Below, one piece after another: positions 34,167 through 43,573 of a stretch of 64,000 nt of DNA; position 1 is the first letter of the stretch, and the number at the start of each line of letters is the position of its first letter. The position numbers and the translations under genes were made by a program. The stretch lies in assembly GCA_947453205.1 (NCBI GenBank), contig CANGFT010000011.1:18652-82651 (forward strand), written 5' to 3'. Below the pieces are notes generated by a model that worked only from the letters and a program-made list of their open reading frames with translations, was not told the origin of the DNA and ran no database searches. The DNA comes from Beijerinckiaceae bacterium (GTDB taxonomy: Bacteria; Pseudomonadota; Alphaproteobacteria; Rhizobiales; Beijerinckiaceae).

Positions 34167-35303
34167 ATGTTGAAAACGATCATCCGGCTTGGCTGCGTGC
34201 TGGCGACCTGCCTGACAGCCTTCACCGCAACGGCGCAAGCGCCTGCATCAAAAGCGCCGCCGCAGCTTTCCGAAGCCGAGTTACGCGCGAGACGAAACGC
34301 CTGGACTGTGGGTCTTGAATCAGGCCAGCTTGAGGGGCTCTATCCGCGCCTCGCCGCCGACATTCAGCGCGTGCTCGACGATGGCGACAATCTGCGCGTG
34401 CTGCCTTTGCTCGCCTATGGCGCCTCATCCAATCTCGAAGACCTGCTTTATCTGCGCGGCGTGGACATCGCCTTCACGCAGTCCGATGTCTTCGAATATT
34501 TCCGCACGGTGCGGAAGATCCCCAATCTGCAAGCCCGCGTCAATTACATCATGCGGCTTTACAATACGGAGCTGCATGTGCTGGCGGGACCGGACATCAG
34601 GAGCTTTGAGGATTTGCGCGGCAAGAAAGTGAGCTTCGGCCCGCCGGGTAATTCAGCGACGCTGACGGGGCCCATCATTCTGCAACGGCTTGGCGTCGAA
34701 TATCAGCCGCTGTTCCTCGATCATACGAGCGGCCTTGAGCAGTTGAAGCGCGGGGACATCGCGGCTGTTGTGCGCGTGGTCGGCAAGCCCATCGACCAAC
34801 TGGCGAAACTGCCTGCGGGGAGCGGGCTGCATTTCCTCGCCATTCCCGGCATGACGCTTTTCGACGACATCTACACCCTCGGCGAACTTACGAATAAGGA
34901 CTATCCGACCTTGATCGCGTCAGGCGAGAAGGTCGAGACCATAGCCGTGCCGACAGTGCTCGCCGCCTATAATTGGCGGAAGGGCAGCGACAAACATCGT
35001 CGCCTCGAACGCTTCACCCAGCAGCTCTTCGCCAAATGGGATAAACTGCAATCCGAACCCTCTTCGCCCAAGTGGCGGGAAGTAAACCCATCGGCCTCTG
35101 TGCCGGGCTGGACAAGGTTCGGCGTGGCGGAGACGCTGGTGAACGCATCTGCAGGTGAAGCTGCGCCGTCTCCCGCCACCAGCGAGGAGTTCGAGGCCTT
35201 TGCTGCGCAGCGCGGCTCAAAAAGCGCGCGCACCAGAGCGCAGAAGGAGCAATTGTTCAGGGAGTTCGAAGCCTGGCGCGCCAAACAGGGCGGCCCGCGC
35301 TGA
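34167..35303 (+). CDS. TAXI-family TRAP-type solute receptor (orphan)
   Basis: A 378-aa TAXI-type periplasmic receptor. The signal peptide (MLKTIIRLGCVLATCLTAFTA) is followed by WTVGLESGQLEGLYPRLAAD, DIAFTQSDVFEYF and the LRGKKVSFGPPGNSATLTG block. TAXI proteins usually bind small carboxylates for fused DctQM membrane proteins, which are absent here. The C-terminus has a charged helical extension of about 45 residues (EEFEAFAAQRGSKSARTRA and beyond) not typical of the family. An in-frame GTG lies 11 codons earlier, but the ATG gives a clean signal peptide. Confidence 0.88.
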   Translation: MLKTIIRLGCVLATCLTAFTATAQAPASKAPPQLSEAELRARRNAWTVGLESGQLEGLYPRLAADIQRVLDDGDNLRVLPLLAYGASSNLEDLLYLRGVDIAFTQSDVFEYFRTVRKIPNLQARVNYIMRLYNTELHVLAGPDIRSFEDLRGKKVSFGPPGNSATLTGPIILQRLGVEYQPLFLDHTSGLEQLKRGDIAAVVRVVGKPIDQLAKLPAGSGLHFLAIPGMTLFDDIYTLGELTNKDYPTLIASGEKVETIAVPTVLAAYNWRKGSDKHRRLERFTQQLFAKWDKLQSEPSSPKWREVNPSASVPGWTRFGVAETLVNASAGEAAPSPATSEEFEAFAAQRGSKSARTRAQKEQLFREFEAWRAKQGGPR

Positions 35304-35310
35304 AAGAAAT

Positions 35311-35332
35311 GGCCGGAGCTTTCGCTCCGGCC
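35311..35332. terminator. Bidirectional terminator hairpin between convergent genes
   Basis: A 9-bp perfect stem GGCCGGAGC/GCTCCGGCC with a TTTC loop sits between the TAXI receptor (plus) and an amidohydrolase (minus). On the minus strand it is followed by ATTTCTTT, so it fits best as terminator of the minus-strand gene; in the plus direction the T-run is missing. Confidence 0.7.
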
Positions 35333-35351
35333 CTGCATCGTGGATCCGGCC

Positions 35352-36581
35352 TTATTTGAACGACCCGACAGGCGGTATGTTCTTCACCGGCGTGGGATCA
35401 AGGTTGAAAAGCCTTGCGGCATTGCCGCCGAGAATGTTGCGCTTTGATTGTTCGCTCAGGAAGGGCAGATCATAGATCACGCCCGGCAGGTCGAAATCCC
35501 AGTGCGGATAGTCCGAGGACCAGACGAGCTGCGTCTCGGCGTTGATCATCTTGAAGGTCGCCTCGAGGATCGAGGGATCGTCGGGCATCTCCATGGGCTG
35601 AGTCGAGAAATACATCTCGCGCATATATTCGCTGGGCTTGCGCTTCAGCGAGGGGCAATCGGACGTGCGCATCTTGTAGGAATGGTCGAGGCGCTGCATC
35701 AGGCTATAGGCCCAGGTGAGGCCGCTCTCGATCCACATGACCTTCAACTTGGGGAAGCGCTCGGGAAGGCCGTTCACCACCCAGTTCGTCATATGCACCA
35801 TGTTGAACCACATGAAGCCCAGCGCATGCACGCCGATGAAGCGGTTGGTGAGCTGCAGCGACTGGTCGTTCCAGTTATAGGCGGCATGGAAGGAGATCGG
35901 CAGGCCCATCTCCTCCAGAAGGCGATAGGTCTTCATATAGGCGTTGTCATGCACGGGCTTGTAGCGCGGCGCCGTCACCATGAAGCCCTTCACGCCCTTG
36001 CGATGGCCAAAATCCCGCACCATCTGATAGGTCGCCTCGGGATCATTGAAGGGCAGATAGAGCATCGAGATGATGCGCGGCTCGTGATCGAGAATGGTGT
36101 CGCAGAGCCAGCGGTTGTAGGCGCGCGCCATGGCGACTTCGATCTCGACCTGCGGATGCGTGCCAAGGAACAGCATGGGCGTTGGGAAGAGGCAGGCGTA
36201 ATCGACGCCCATGGCGTTCATCCAGCGCAGGGTCGTGGTGATGTCGCGATGCTCCGGGCCTTCGGTCTTCTCGTGCTTGCGCAGCCAGTGGCGCGTGATG
36301 CGCCCGCCGATGTCCTGATAGCCGACGGAGCCGCCGAGCATGCTGGAGCGCCCGCCGCGGCTCGCCGATTCCAGCGCCTGCCTACGGATGACGGGGTTCT
36401 CGATATATTTGAAGATCTCGCCATAGGATTCGCTTTCGTAGTGATGCGAATCGACGTCGACGATCAGGAAATCCTTGTAGTTGCGCTTGTGCGCCTGTTC
36501 GGCCGCTTTGATGAGCGAGCCCGAAGAGGAGAATTCATCGAAGCGCACTTCGCGGACATTGTTGGGGGTCTTGGCGTTCAT
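35352..36581 (-). CDS. Amidohydrolase-2 family protein, paired with a Rieske ferredoxin
   Basis: A 409-aa cytoplasmic amidohydrolase. The metal-binding segment reads FLIVDVDSHHYESESYGEI, a D-x-H variant of the HxH motif as in some decarboxylase-like members. ISFHAAYNWND, MWIESGLTWAYSLM and WSSDYPHWDFDLPG provide later family landmarks. It differs clearly from the two ACMSD-like paralogues in 11.8-23.3 kb. It starts 11 bp after a Rieske-protein gene, so the two are probably one operon. Related amidohydrolases act on aromatic or aliphatic carboxylates; substrate unknown. Confidence 0.88.
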   Translation of the reverse strand: MNAKTPNNVREVRFDEFSSSGSLIKAAEQAHKRNYKDFLIVDVDSHHYESESYGEIFKYIENPVIRRQALESASRGGRSSMLGGSVGYQDIGGRITRHWLRKHEKTEGPEHRDITTTLRWMNAMGVDYACLFPTPMLFLGTHPQVEIEVAMARAYNRWLCDTILDHEPRIISMLYLPFNDPEATYQMVRDFGHRKGVKGFMVTAPRYKPVHDNAYMKTYRLLEEMGLPISFHAAYNWNDQSLQLTNRFIGVHALGFMWFNMVHMTNWVVNGLPERFPKLKVMWIESGLTWAYSLMQRLDHSYKMRTSDCPSLKRKPSEYMREMYFSTQPMEMPDDPSILEATFKMINAETQLVWSSDYPHWDFDLPGVIYDLPFLSEQSKRNILGGNAARLFNLDPTPVKNIPPVGSFK

Positions 36582-36592
36582 GGTCTCTTCCC

Positions 36593-36955
36593 TCAGGCGA
36601 TGACGAACACATCGTCGCCGCGCTCGACGACCTCGTATTTGCGCAGGAACTGGCGGCGGTCGCCGATGCTCTGCCCGGTCTTGATGTCATATTCCCAGCC
36701 ATGCCACGGGCAGACGAAATGCATTTCGCTCTCGTCGAAATCCTGGCCCTGATAGGTCCGGTCCTCAGCGATGATGTCCACAACCCTGGGCATCAGCAGG
36801 CCTTCGCAGGCGGGCCCGCCCGAGTGCAGGCACGTGTTGGAATAGGCGTAAAAAGCGCCCTCGTGGTGGAACACGCCGATCTCGCCACGTTCTGATTGCA
36901 CGATCCTGCGGTCGCTGACCTTGAACTCGGCTTTCTTCGCCACAAAAATCTCCAT
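36593..36955 (-). CDS. Rieske [2Fe-2S] ferredoxin-like protein
   Basis: A 120-aa soluble Rieske protein. The cluster ligands are Cys42 and His44 (TCLHSGG) and Cys82 and His85 (CPWHGWEYD). The length and lack of a catalytic domain match Rieske ferredoxins of ring-hydroxylating dioxygenase systems. No oxygenase alpha subunit or reductase is in the window, so its redox partner is unknown. It is the first gene of a two-gene operon with an amidohydrolase. The 227 bp upstream (36956-37182) show no recognisable feature. Confidence 0.92.
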   Translation of the reverse strand: MEIFVAKKAEFKVSDRRIVQSERGEIGVFHHEGAFYAYSNTCLHSGGPACEGLLMPRVVDIIAEDRTYQGQDFDESEMHFVCPWHGWEYDIKTGQSIGDRRQFLRKYEVVERGDDVFVIA

Positions 36956-37182
36956 GGGCTCCTCTCCTGCATCGTTTCGATTGATTCATCCCGGCTCACG
37001 CGGACCCCGGCCACCGTCCCCTGGCCCTGGGCGCGGCGAGATGCGCGGCCACAGAGCGGCGAAAGCCGGGCCCAGCGAAGCGGGCCTTGTCTCCTCCTTG
37101 GGCTCGGCTGTGACGCCGCAGTCCCGCAGGGCCTTCGCCCCTATGCGCGCACCCTAGACCAGAGCGTGGCGGGTTTCCAGCC

Positions 37183-38097
37183 TCAGAGCCGCTCGGCCAG
37201 AAACCGCAGCAGGCGCGGGGCGAAGAAAGCGGAATGGCTGCCGGGCTCGTCGATGGGGTCAGTGAGCCAGTAATGTCCGGCGCCCTGCATCACATAGCGG
37301 CGCACGAAATTGCCGGATTGCTTGAGCGCCAGAAAGAACGCGTCGGTCTGCGCCCGGTCCACGACATCATCCTCGGTGCCATTGGCCAGCAGAACCGAGA
37401 CGCTGGACGACGCCTTTATGGCGTAGCTCAGGGGGGAGCCGTCGAAATAAAGCTTGCGGTCCACGGAGGGCGGGGCGCCAAGATATTTCTCGGCGATGTT
37501 GTCGCCCGGCCGATTCAGCAGATCGTGATCCCATTGCTGGGCCATGTCGAAGACGCCGTAAATCGGGATCACCGCCTTCACCCTGGCGCTTGTCGCGGCA
37601 TAGGGGTCGTCCTTGTAGGCCTTGTCGAAGGCGTCGCCGCCCAGCGCCACAAGGGCCGCCAGATGCGCCCCCGCCGAATCGCCCATGAGCGCGATCCGAT
37701 CAGGATCGACCTTCAGCTCGACCGCCTGGCTGCGCACGAACTGGACTGCAGCCTTCACGTCATAGACGGATTCGGGGAACATTTTCTTGCCCGGCTTCAC
37801 CAGCCTGTAGTCGATGGAGAAGACCACATAGCCGCGCTGGGCGAGCCAGGGGCCCCAGAAACGATAGGCGCTCTTCGAGCCGCCCTGCCATCCCCCGCCA
37901 TGCACAGCGACCACGGCGGGATATTTGCCCGCAGCCTTGGGGCTCCAGACGTCGCCGAGCAGAGCCTCCCCGTCGTGGCGGCCATATTCCACATTGGCGC
38001 GCGTCTCCACTTCGCCCAAAGTTTGGGCGCCAGATGGCCCGGCGGCGGTCATGGCGCATATGAGGCCCGCAACGAATAGACGCCTGTCGATCAGCAT
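37183..38097 (-). CDS. Exported alpha/beta hydrolase (esterase/lipase family)
   Basis: A 304-aa esterase of the BD-FAE/acetyl-esterase type. A Tat-like leader (DRRLFVAGLICAMTAAG) predicts periplasmic location. The oxyanion-hole motif VAVHGGGWQGG, nucleophile Ser in LMGDSAGAHLAAL, acid Asp near GTEDDVVDRAQTD and His in GAGHYWL complete the catalytic set. The start follows AGGGAGGGG. It stands alone, divergent from the urea transport operon. Confidence 0.88.
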   Translation of the reverse strand: MLIDRRLFVAGLICAMTAAGPSGAQTLGEVETRANVEYGRHDGEALLGDVWSPKAAGKYPAVVAVHGGGWQGGSKSAYRFWGPWLAQRGYVVFSIDYRLVKPGKKMFPESVYDVKAAVQFVRSQAVELKVDPDRIALMGDSAGAHLAALVALGGDAFDKAYKDDPYAATSARVKAVIPIYGVFDMAQQWDHDLLNRPGDNIAEKYLGAPPSVDRKLYFDGSPLSYAIKASSSVSVLLANGTEDDVVDRAQTDAFFLALKQSGNFVRRYVMQGAGHYWLTDPIDEPGSHSAFFAPRLLRFLAERL

Positions 38098-38307
38098 AGT
38101 CCCCTCCCTTTTTCATCTTCGCAGTGTAACGCGCGGGGTCATGCTGTCCATAGCGGCGCATCTCTGGCTTAAAATTAGGCAGCCACGCCGCCACAGTCAG
38201 GCGCCCAAGCAGGCGCCGCTCAAAAAATAGGCGAACGCGTGCGGATTCAGCGGCGGCCAACCGCCCTAGCATCCTGTTAACGCCTGATCTCGCGGCGAAA
38301 CCCAACT

Positions 38308-38323
38308 TGGCACACCTGCTGCA
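38308..38323 (+). promoter_or_regulatory. Candidate sigma-54 (RpoN) promoter of the urea uptake/urease operon
   Basis: TGGCACACCTGCTGCA matches the sigma-54 consensus TGGCAC-N5-TTGCA with one mismatch and exact GG-to-GC spacing. The expected transcript start is near 38334, leaving a leader of about 56 nt to the urtA ATG. RpoN/NtrC control is known for urea use in many proteobacteria. I did not find a convincing NtrC box upstream. Nothing else was recognised in 38098-38389. Confidence 0.6.
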
Positions 38324-38389
38324 TTAGACTGTGCGTCCTATTGAGGACCATCAGCAAATGGCCAAGCCCAGGGGGGTGCGGCGAAACAA

Positions 38390-39703
38390 ATGGGGATGCG
38401 TATGCTTTTCTCTCGACGTTCCATGCTGCGCGCCACCAGCGCACTCGCCGGCGGCGCTTTTGCGCTCACGTCTTTCGCCGCTCTGGCGGCTGACACCATC
38501 AAGGTTGGCGTGCTCCACTCCCTCTCGGGCACCATGGCCATCAGCGAGACCACGCTGAAGGACGTCATGCTGATGCTCATTGAAGACCAGAACAAGAAGG
38601 GTGGCGTTCTCGGCAAGAAGCTCGAAGCCGTCGTCGTCGATCCCGCCTCCAACTGGCCGCTTTTCGCTGAAAAGGCGCGTGATCTCGTCGCCAAGGAAAA
38701 GGTTGCGGCGGTCTTCGGCTGCTGGACCTCCTCATCGCGCAAGTCGGTTCTGCCGGTGTTTGAAGAGCTGAACTCGATCCTCTTCTATCCCGTGCAGTAC
38801 GAGGGCGAAGAGTCCCAGCGCAATGTCTTCTACACGGGCGCAGCCCCCAATCAGCAGGCGATCCCCGCCGTTGATTATCTCATGAGCGCCGAAGGCGGCT
38901 CGGTGAAGCGCTGGGTTCTCGCGGGCACCGACTATGTCTATCCCCGCACCACCAACAAGATTCTGGAAGCCTATCTGAAGTCCAAGGGCGTCAAGGCCGA
39001 AGACATCATGATCAACTACACGCCGTTCGGCCATTCCGATTGGCAGACGATCGTGACGGACATCAAGAAGTTCGGCTCGGCTGGCAAGAAGACCGCCGTG
39101 GTCTCCACCATCAACGGCGACGCGAACGTGCCCTTCTACAAGGAGCTCGGCAACGCCGGCCTCAAGGCCACGGACATTCCGGTCGTCGCCTTCTCGGTCG
39201 GCGAGGAAGAGCTCGCGGGCCTCGACACCAAGCCTCTCGTCGGCCATCTCGCCGCCTGGAACTATTTCCAGTCGATCGACGACGCCTCCAACAAGGAGTT
39301 CATCGAGAAGTGGAAGGCTTTCACCAAGAACCCGAAGCGCGTGACCAATGATCCGATGGAAGCCCATGTGATCGGCTTCAACATGTGGATCAAGGCCCTT
39401 GAAAAGGCCGGCACCACCGATACGGATGCGGTGATCGACGCCCTCGTCGGCATCTCCGTTCCGAACCTGACGGGCGGCTATTCGGCGATGATGCCGAACC
39501 ACCACATCACCAAGCCCGTGCTGATCGGCGAGATCCAGGCCGACGGCCAGATCAACACGGTCTGGCAGACCTCCGGCACCGTCGTGGCGCAGGAATGGTC
39601 GCCCTATCTCGAAGGCTCCAAGGATCTGATCGCCGATTGGCGCAAGCCCCTCTCTTGCGGCAACTTCAACGTGAAGACCGGCAAGTGCGGCGGCAAGTCG
39701 TAA
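38390..39703 (+). CDS. urtA: Urea ABC transporter substrate-binding protein UrtA
   Basis: UrtA binds urea in the periplasm for the high-affinity UrtABCDE importer. The 437-aa protein has a twin-arginine-like leader (FSRRSMLRATSALAGG, ending near ALAADTIKVG). Family blocks include VGVLHSLSGTMAISETTLKD, LNSILFYPVQYEGEESQRNV and GTDYVYPRTTNKI, which are diagnostic of UrtA among amide-binding proteins. It is first in the operon, behind a sigma-54-like promoter and before a hairpin that may limit read-through into urtB. Confidence 0.96.
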   Translation: MGMRMLFSRRSMLRATSALAGGAFALTSFAALAADTIKVGVLHSLSGTMAISETTLKDVMLMLIEDQNKKGGVLGKKLEAVVVDPASNWPLFAEKARDLVAKEKVAAVFGCWTSSSRKSVLPVFEELNSILFYPVQYEGEESQRNVFYTGAAPNQQAIPAVDYLMSAEGGSVKRWVLAGTDYVYPRTTNKILEAYLKSKGVKAEDIMINYTPFGHSDWQTIVTDIKKFGSAGKKTAVVSTINGDANVPFYKELGNAGLKATDIPVVAFSVGEEELAGLDTKPLVGHLAAWNYFQSIDDASNKEFIEKWKAFTKNPKRVTNDPMEAHVIGFNMWIKALEKAGTTDTDAVIDALVGISVPNLTGGYSAMMPNHHITKPVLIGEIQADGQINTVWQTSGTVVAQEWSPYLEGSKDLIADWRKPLSCGNFNVKTGKCGGKS

Positions 39704-39729
39704 GCTGACCGATCCCACCCATCCATTCG

Positions 39730-39752
39730 GGAGGCGCAAGCCGCGCCTCCCG
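39730..39752 (+). terminator. Attenuator-like hairpin between urtA and the downstream urt genes
   Basis: A perfect 9-bp stem GGGAGGCGC/GCGCCTCCC with a 5-nt loop is followed by GTCTTTC, 27 bp after urtA. Partial termination here would give more binding protein than membrane subunits, a common arrangement in ABC import operons. Confidence 0.6.
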
Positions 39753-39776
39753 TCTTTCACAAAAGGAGCGAGCGTC

Positions 39777-39968
39777 ATGTCCCGCAATAGCGCATCCCTC
39801 TCGGTCGCGATCCCCTCGCAAGCCTTCGGGCGGCGCGAGCGCCATCAGGGGCTTCTGGAGGCGCTGGCTTGTCTGTCCGGATGCGCTATCGCCGTGGCCG
39901 TCTGGTATGGCCTCAACATGATCATGACGCTGTCCACGCTCAACCTGCCGGCGATGATCGCCGACTGA
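39777..39968 (+). CDS. Small predicted membrane protein between urtA and urtB
   Basis: A 63-codon frame starting with ATG after a good AAAAGGAGCG ribosome-binding site. The predicted peptide has a basic N-terminal half (FGRRERHQGLLEAL) and one hydrophobic segment (LACLSGCAIAVAVWYGLNMI). I do not recognise a family. It sits after the post-urtA hairpin and 44 bp before urtB in the same direction. The ribosome-binding site and single-span design support a real small protein; a chance frame is possible. Confidence 0.55.
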   Translation: MSRNSASLSVAIPSQAFGRRERHQGLLEALACLSGCAIAVAVWYGLNMIMTLSTLNLPAMIAD

Positions 39969-40012
39969 CTGCGGGCAAGGCGCAAAGCTCTCCCCGCCAA
40001 AGGAATCAAAAC

Positions 40013-41674
40013 ATGAGGATGACGCGCTTGATCGGCGCAGCCCTGGGCCGCGCAATGGCAGGGCTTACCCGCAAGGCCGCCGTGGCCGGCCTTGCGATCG
40101 GACTGCTCGGCGGCGCCCTCGCGCCTTGCGCCGCCCGCGCCGATGCAGCCGATGACGTGCTCGCAAAATTCGCCACCGACCGCTTCCCCGATACGGAAAA
40201 GGGCATTCAGGATCTCGCCGCCTCCGGCCTCGCCACTGGCCCCGCCATGCTTGAGGCCCTGAACGGAAACCAGCTCTATTTCGACCCCGCCAGCAAAGCC
40301 GTCTACTTCACCAACGCCGCAGGCGAACTGATCGTCGCGCGCACCGGCGCCAAGGCGGACGGCGTCGCGCAGGCGCGGCTCAAGAAAGTGCGCATGAACA
40401 ATTCGGTTCGCGGCGCCATGCAGGCGGCGCAAGGGGCCCTCAGCCTGATGTCGCCAGATCCCGCCAAGCGCCTCAGCGGCGCCGAATCTGTCTTCAAGTC
40501 CCGCGACCCCGCATCGTTGGCCGCCGTCGAGACGGCGCTGAAGGCGGAGAAAGACGCCAGGATCCGCCGCGCATTCGAGAACGCGCTGGCAGCCATCGTC
40601 GCGACCGACAAGAGCCAGGATGAGATCAAGCGGCTTGAGGCGATGGATGTCATCAAGGAGCGCGGCGATCAGGATGCGGCCTCCTTGCTGTCCACCATCG
40701 CAGCCGCCAATGACGGCCGCGTGAAGGCCTCCGCCGAAGAGGGCGCGCGCGCCATCCAGTCGCGGCTGGCGCTCTGGGCCCATGTGCAGAATGTCTGGTA
40801 TGGCCTCTCGCTCGGCTCCGTCCTGCTGCTCGCCGCCATCGGCCTCGCCATCACCTTCGGCGTCATGGGCGTCATCAACATGGCCCATGGCGAGATGGTC
40901 ATGCTCGGCGCCTACACCACCTTCGTGGTGCAGGAATGGATCCGCAGCCATAACCCGGCCCTTTTCGACTATTCGCTCTTCATCGCCATTCCCCTGGCCT
41001 TCGTCATCACGGGCTTCATCGGCGTCATCATCGAACGCTGCATCATCCGCTTTCTCTATGGCCGCCCGCTCGAAACCCTGCTCGCCACCTTCGGTCTGTC
41101 GCTCATGCTCCAGCAAGCCGTGCGCAGCATGTTCGGGGCGAACAACCGCGAGGTGGGCGCGCCCGCCTTCATGTCCGGGGCCTTTGATTTCGGCGCCATC
41201 TCCATCACCTCCGGCCGCATGTGGATCATCGTCTTCGCCCTTGCGGTCTTCATCGGCCTTCTGCTGCTGCTGCGGGTGACGCCCTTCGGCCTTCGCATGC
41301 GCGCCGTCACCCAGAACCGCCGCATGGCCTCGGCCATGGGCGTCGACACCAACCGCATCGACGCTCTGGCCTTCGGCCTTGGCTCGGGCATCGCGGGCAT
41401 CGCAGGCGTCGCCCTCTCGCAGATCGACAATGTCTCGCCCAACCTCGGCCAGAGCTACATCATCGACAGCTTCATGGTCGTGGTCTTCGGCGGGGTCGGC
41501 AATCTCTGGGGCACTTTGGTCGCCGCGCTGTCGCTGGGCATCGCCAACAAGTTCCTCGAGCCCATCGCTGGCGCTGTGCTCGGCAAGATTCTGCTGCTGG
41601 TCTTCATCATCTTGTTCATCCAGAAACGCCCACGCGGGCTCTTCGCCCTCAAGGGCCGCGCGGTGGAGGCCTGA
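40013..41674 (+). CDS. urtB: Urea ABC transporter permease UrtB
   Basis: UrtB is one of two inner-membrane permeases for urea. From the ATG at 40013 the protein has 553 aa: a signal-like N-terminus (AVAGLAIGLLGGALAPCAARA), a periplasmic helical domain of about 200 residues as in other UrtB proteins, then a LivH-like permease domain with GVMGVINMAHGEMVMLGAY, GLSLMLQQAVRSMFGANN and the coupling region around MRAVTQNRRMASAMGVDT. The ATG is preceded by AAAGGAA. One base separates it from urtC. Confidence 0.95.
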   Translation: MRMTRLIGAALGRAMAGLTRKAAVAGLAIGLLGGALAPCAARADAADDVLAKFATDRFPDTEKGIQDLAASGLATGPAMLEALNGNQLYFDPASKAVYFTNAAGELIVARTGAKADGVAQARLKKVRMNNSVRGAMQAAQGALSLMSPDPAKRLSGAESVFKSRDPASLAAVETALKAEKDARIRRAFENALAAIVATDKSQDEIKRLEAMDVIKERGDQDAASLLSTIAAANDGRVKASAEEGARAIQSRLALWAHVQNVWYGLSLGSVLLLAAIGLAITFGVMGVINMAHGEMVMLGAYTTFVVQEWIRSHNPALFDYSLFIAIPLAFVITGFIGVIIERCIIRFLYGRPLETLLATFGLSLMLQQAVRSMFGANNREVGAPAFMSGAFDFGAISITSGRMWIIVFALAVFIGLLLLLRVTPFGLRMRAVTQNRRMASAMGVDTNRIDALAFGLGSGIAGIAGVALSQIDNVSPNLGQSYIIDSFMVVVFGGVGNLWGTLVAALSLGIANKFLEPIAGAVLGKILLLVFIILFIQKRPRGLFALKGRAVEA

Positions 41675-41675
41675 C

Positions 41676-42800
41676 ATGCACGCTTCCTTCCTCGACGCCA
41701 GAAGCCGCATCTTCCTGGTCATCCTTGCTGGCGCCGCGACGTTGGTGCCGATCCTGTTCCTGGCGGTTCCCGCGGGCTCGGCGCTGCATATGCCCGCCTA
41801 TCTCGTGGCGCTCTTCGGCAAATATCTCTGCTTCGCCCTGCTCGCCCTGTCGCTTGACCTCGTCTGGGGCTATTGCGGCATCCTCTCTCTGGGACACGGC
41901 GCCTTCTTCTCGCTCGGCGGCTACGCCATGGGCATGTATCTGATGCGCCAGATCGGGCCGCGCGGCGTCTACGCCAATCCGATCCTGCCGGACTTCATGG
42001 TCTTTCTGAACTGGAAGGAGCTGCCCGTGACCTGGTGGGGCTTCAACTCCTTCTCCTACGCCATGCTGATGGTCCTGCTGGTTCCGGGCGCGCTCGCCTT
42101 CTGCTTCGGCTGGTTCGCCTTCCGCTCGCGCGTGACGGGCGTCTATCTCTCCATCATCACGCAGGCCATGACCTATGCGCTGCTGCTCGCCTTCTTCCGC
42201 AACGACATGGGCTTTGGCGGCAACAACGGCCTGACCGATTTCAAGGATCTGCTCGGCTTCAACGTTCAGTCGGACGGCATGCGCGCGGCGCTCTTCTCGA
42301 TCTCCGCCATCGCGCTGGGCGTCGGCTATCTCATCGCCCGCGCCGTCGTGACGTCAAAGTTCGGCAAGGTTCTGATCGCCATCCGCGATGCGGAATCGCG
42401 CACGCGCTTCATCGGCTACCGCGTCGAGACCTACAAGCTCGTGGTCTTCACGCTCTCGGCCATGATGGCGGGGGTGGCGGGCGCGCTTTATGTGCCGCAG
42501 GTCGGCATCATCAACCCCAGCGAATTCTCGCCCGCCAACTCCATCGAAGCCGTCATCTGGGTGGCGGTGGGCGGACGCGGCACGCTGGTCGGCGCGGCGC
42601 TGGGCGCGGTGCTCGTCAACTTCGCCAAGACCTGGTTCACCGGCGCCTTGCCTGAACTCTGGCTCTTCGCGCTCGGCCTCCTCTTCATTCTCGTGACCCT
42701 GTTCCTGCCCAAGGGCATCGTCGGCACGCTGAGCGGGCTTTCGATCTGGCCGCGCCGCAATCCGCCGCAAGCCCGGCCCCAGCCAACCCCTGCGGAGTGA
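41676..42800 (+). CDS. urtC: Urea ABC transporter permease UrtC
   Basis: Second permease of the urea importer, LivM-like, 374 aa. The start ATG at 41676 follows the urtB stop by 1 bp; the frame is open upstream but only as another register of urtB. About ten hydrophobic segments, with LDLVWGYCGILSLGHGAFFS, RNDMGFGGNNGLTDFKD (a UrtC hallmark), the coupling region AIRDAESRTRFIGYRVE, and EAVIWVAVGGRGTLVGA. Ends 4 bp before urtD. Confidence 0.95.
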   Translation: MHASFLDARSRIFLVILAGAATLVPILFLAVPAGSALHMPAYLVALFGKYLCFALLALSLDLVWGYCGILSLGHGAFFSLGGYAMGMYLMRQIGPRGVYANPILPDFMVFLNWKELPVTWWGFNSFSYAMLMVLLVPGALAFCFGWFAFRSRVTGVYLSIITQAMTYALLLAFFRNDMGFGGNNGLTDFKDLLGFNVQSDGMRAALFSISAIALGVGYLIARAVVTSKFGKVLIAIRDAESRTRFIGYRVETYKLVVFTLSAMMAGVAGALYVPQVGIINPSEFSPANSIEAVIWVAVGGRGTLVGAALGAVLVNFAKTWFTGALPELWLFALGLLFILVTLFLPKGIVGTLSGLSIWPRRNPPQARPQPTPAE

Positions 42801-42804
42801 CGCC

Positions 42805-43572
<768 letters not shown>

Positions 43573-43573
43573 C

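Noticed and set aside
38098..38307. Search for an NtrC binding site upstream of the sigma-54-like promoter
   Set aside because: Only a weak palindrome (GCGCC-N6-GGCGC near 38207) was seen, which does not match the GCAC-N-GTGC pattern.
39845..41722. A 625-codon minus-strand frame opposite urtB
   Set aside because: Low-complexity Asp/Glu/Gly/His-rich translation with no family features; urtB on the plus strand is unambiguous.
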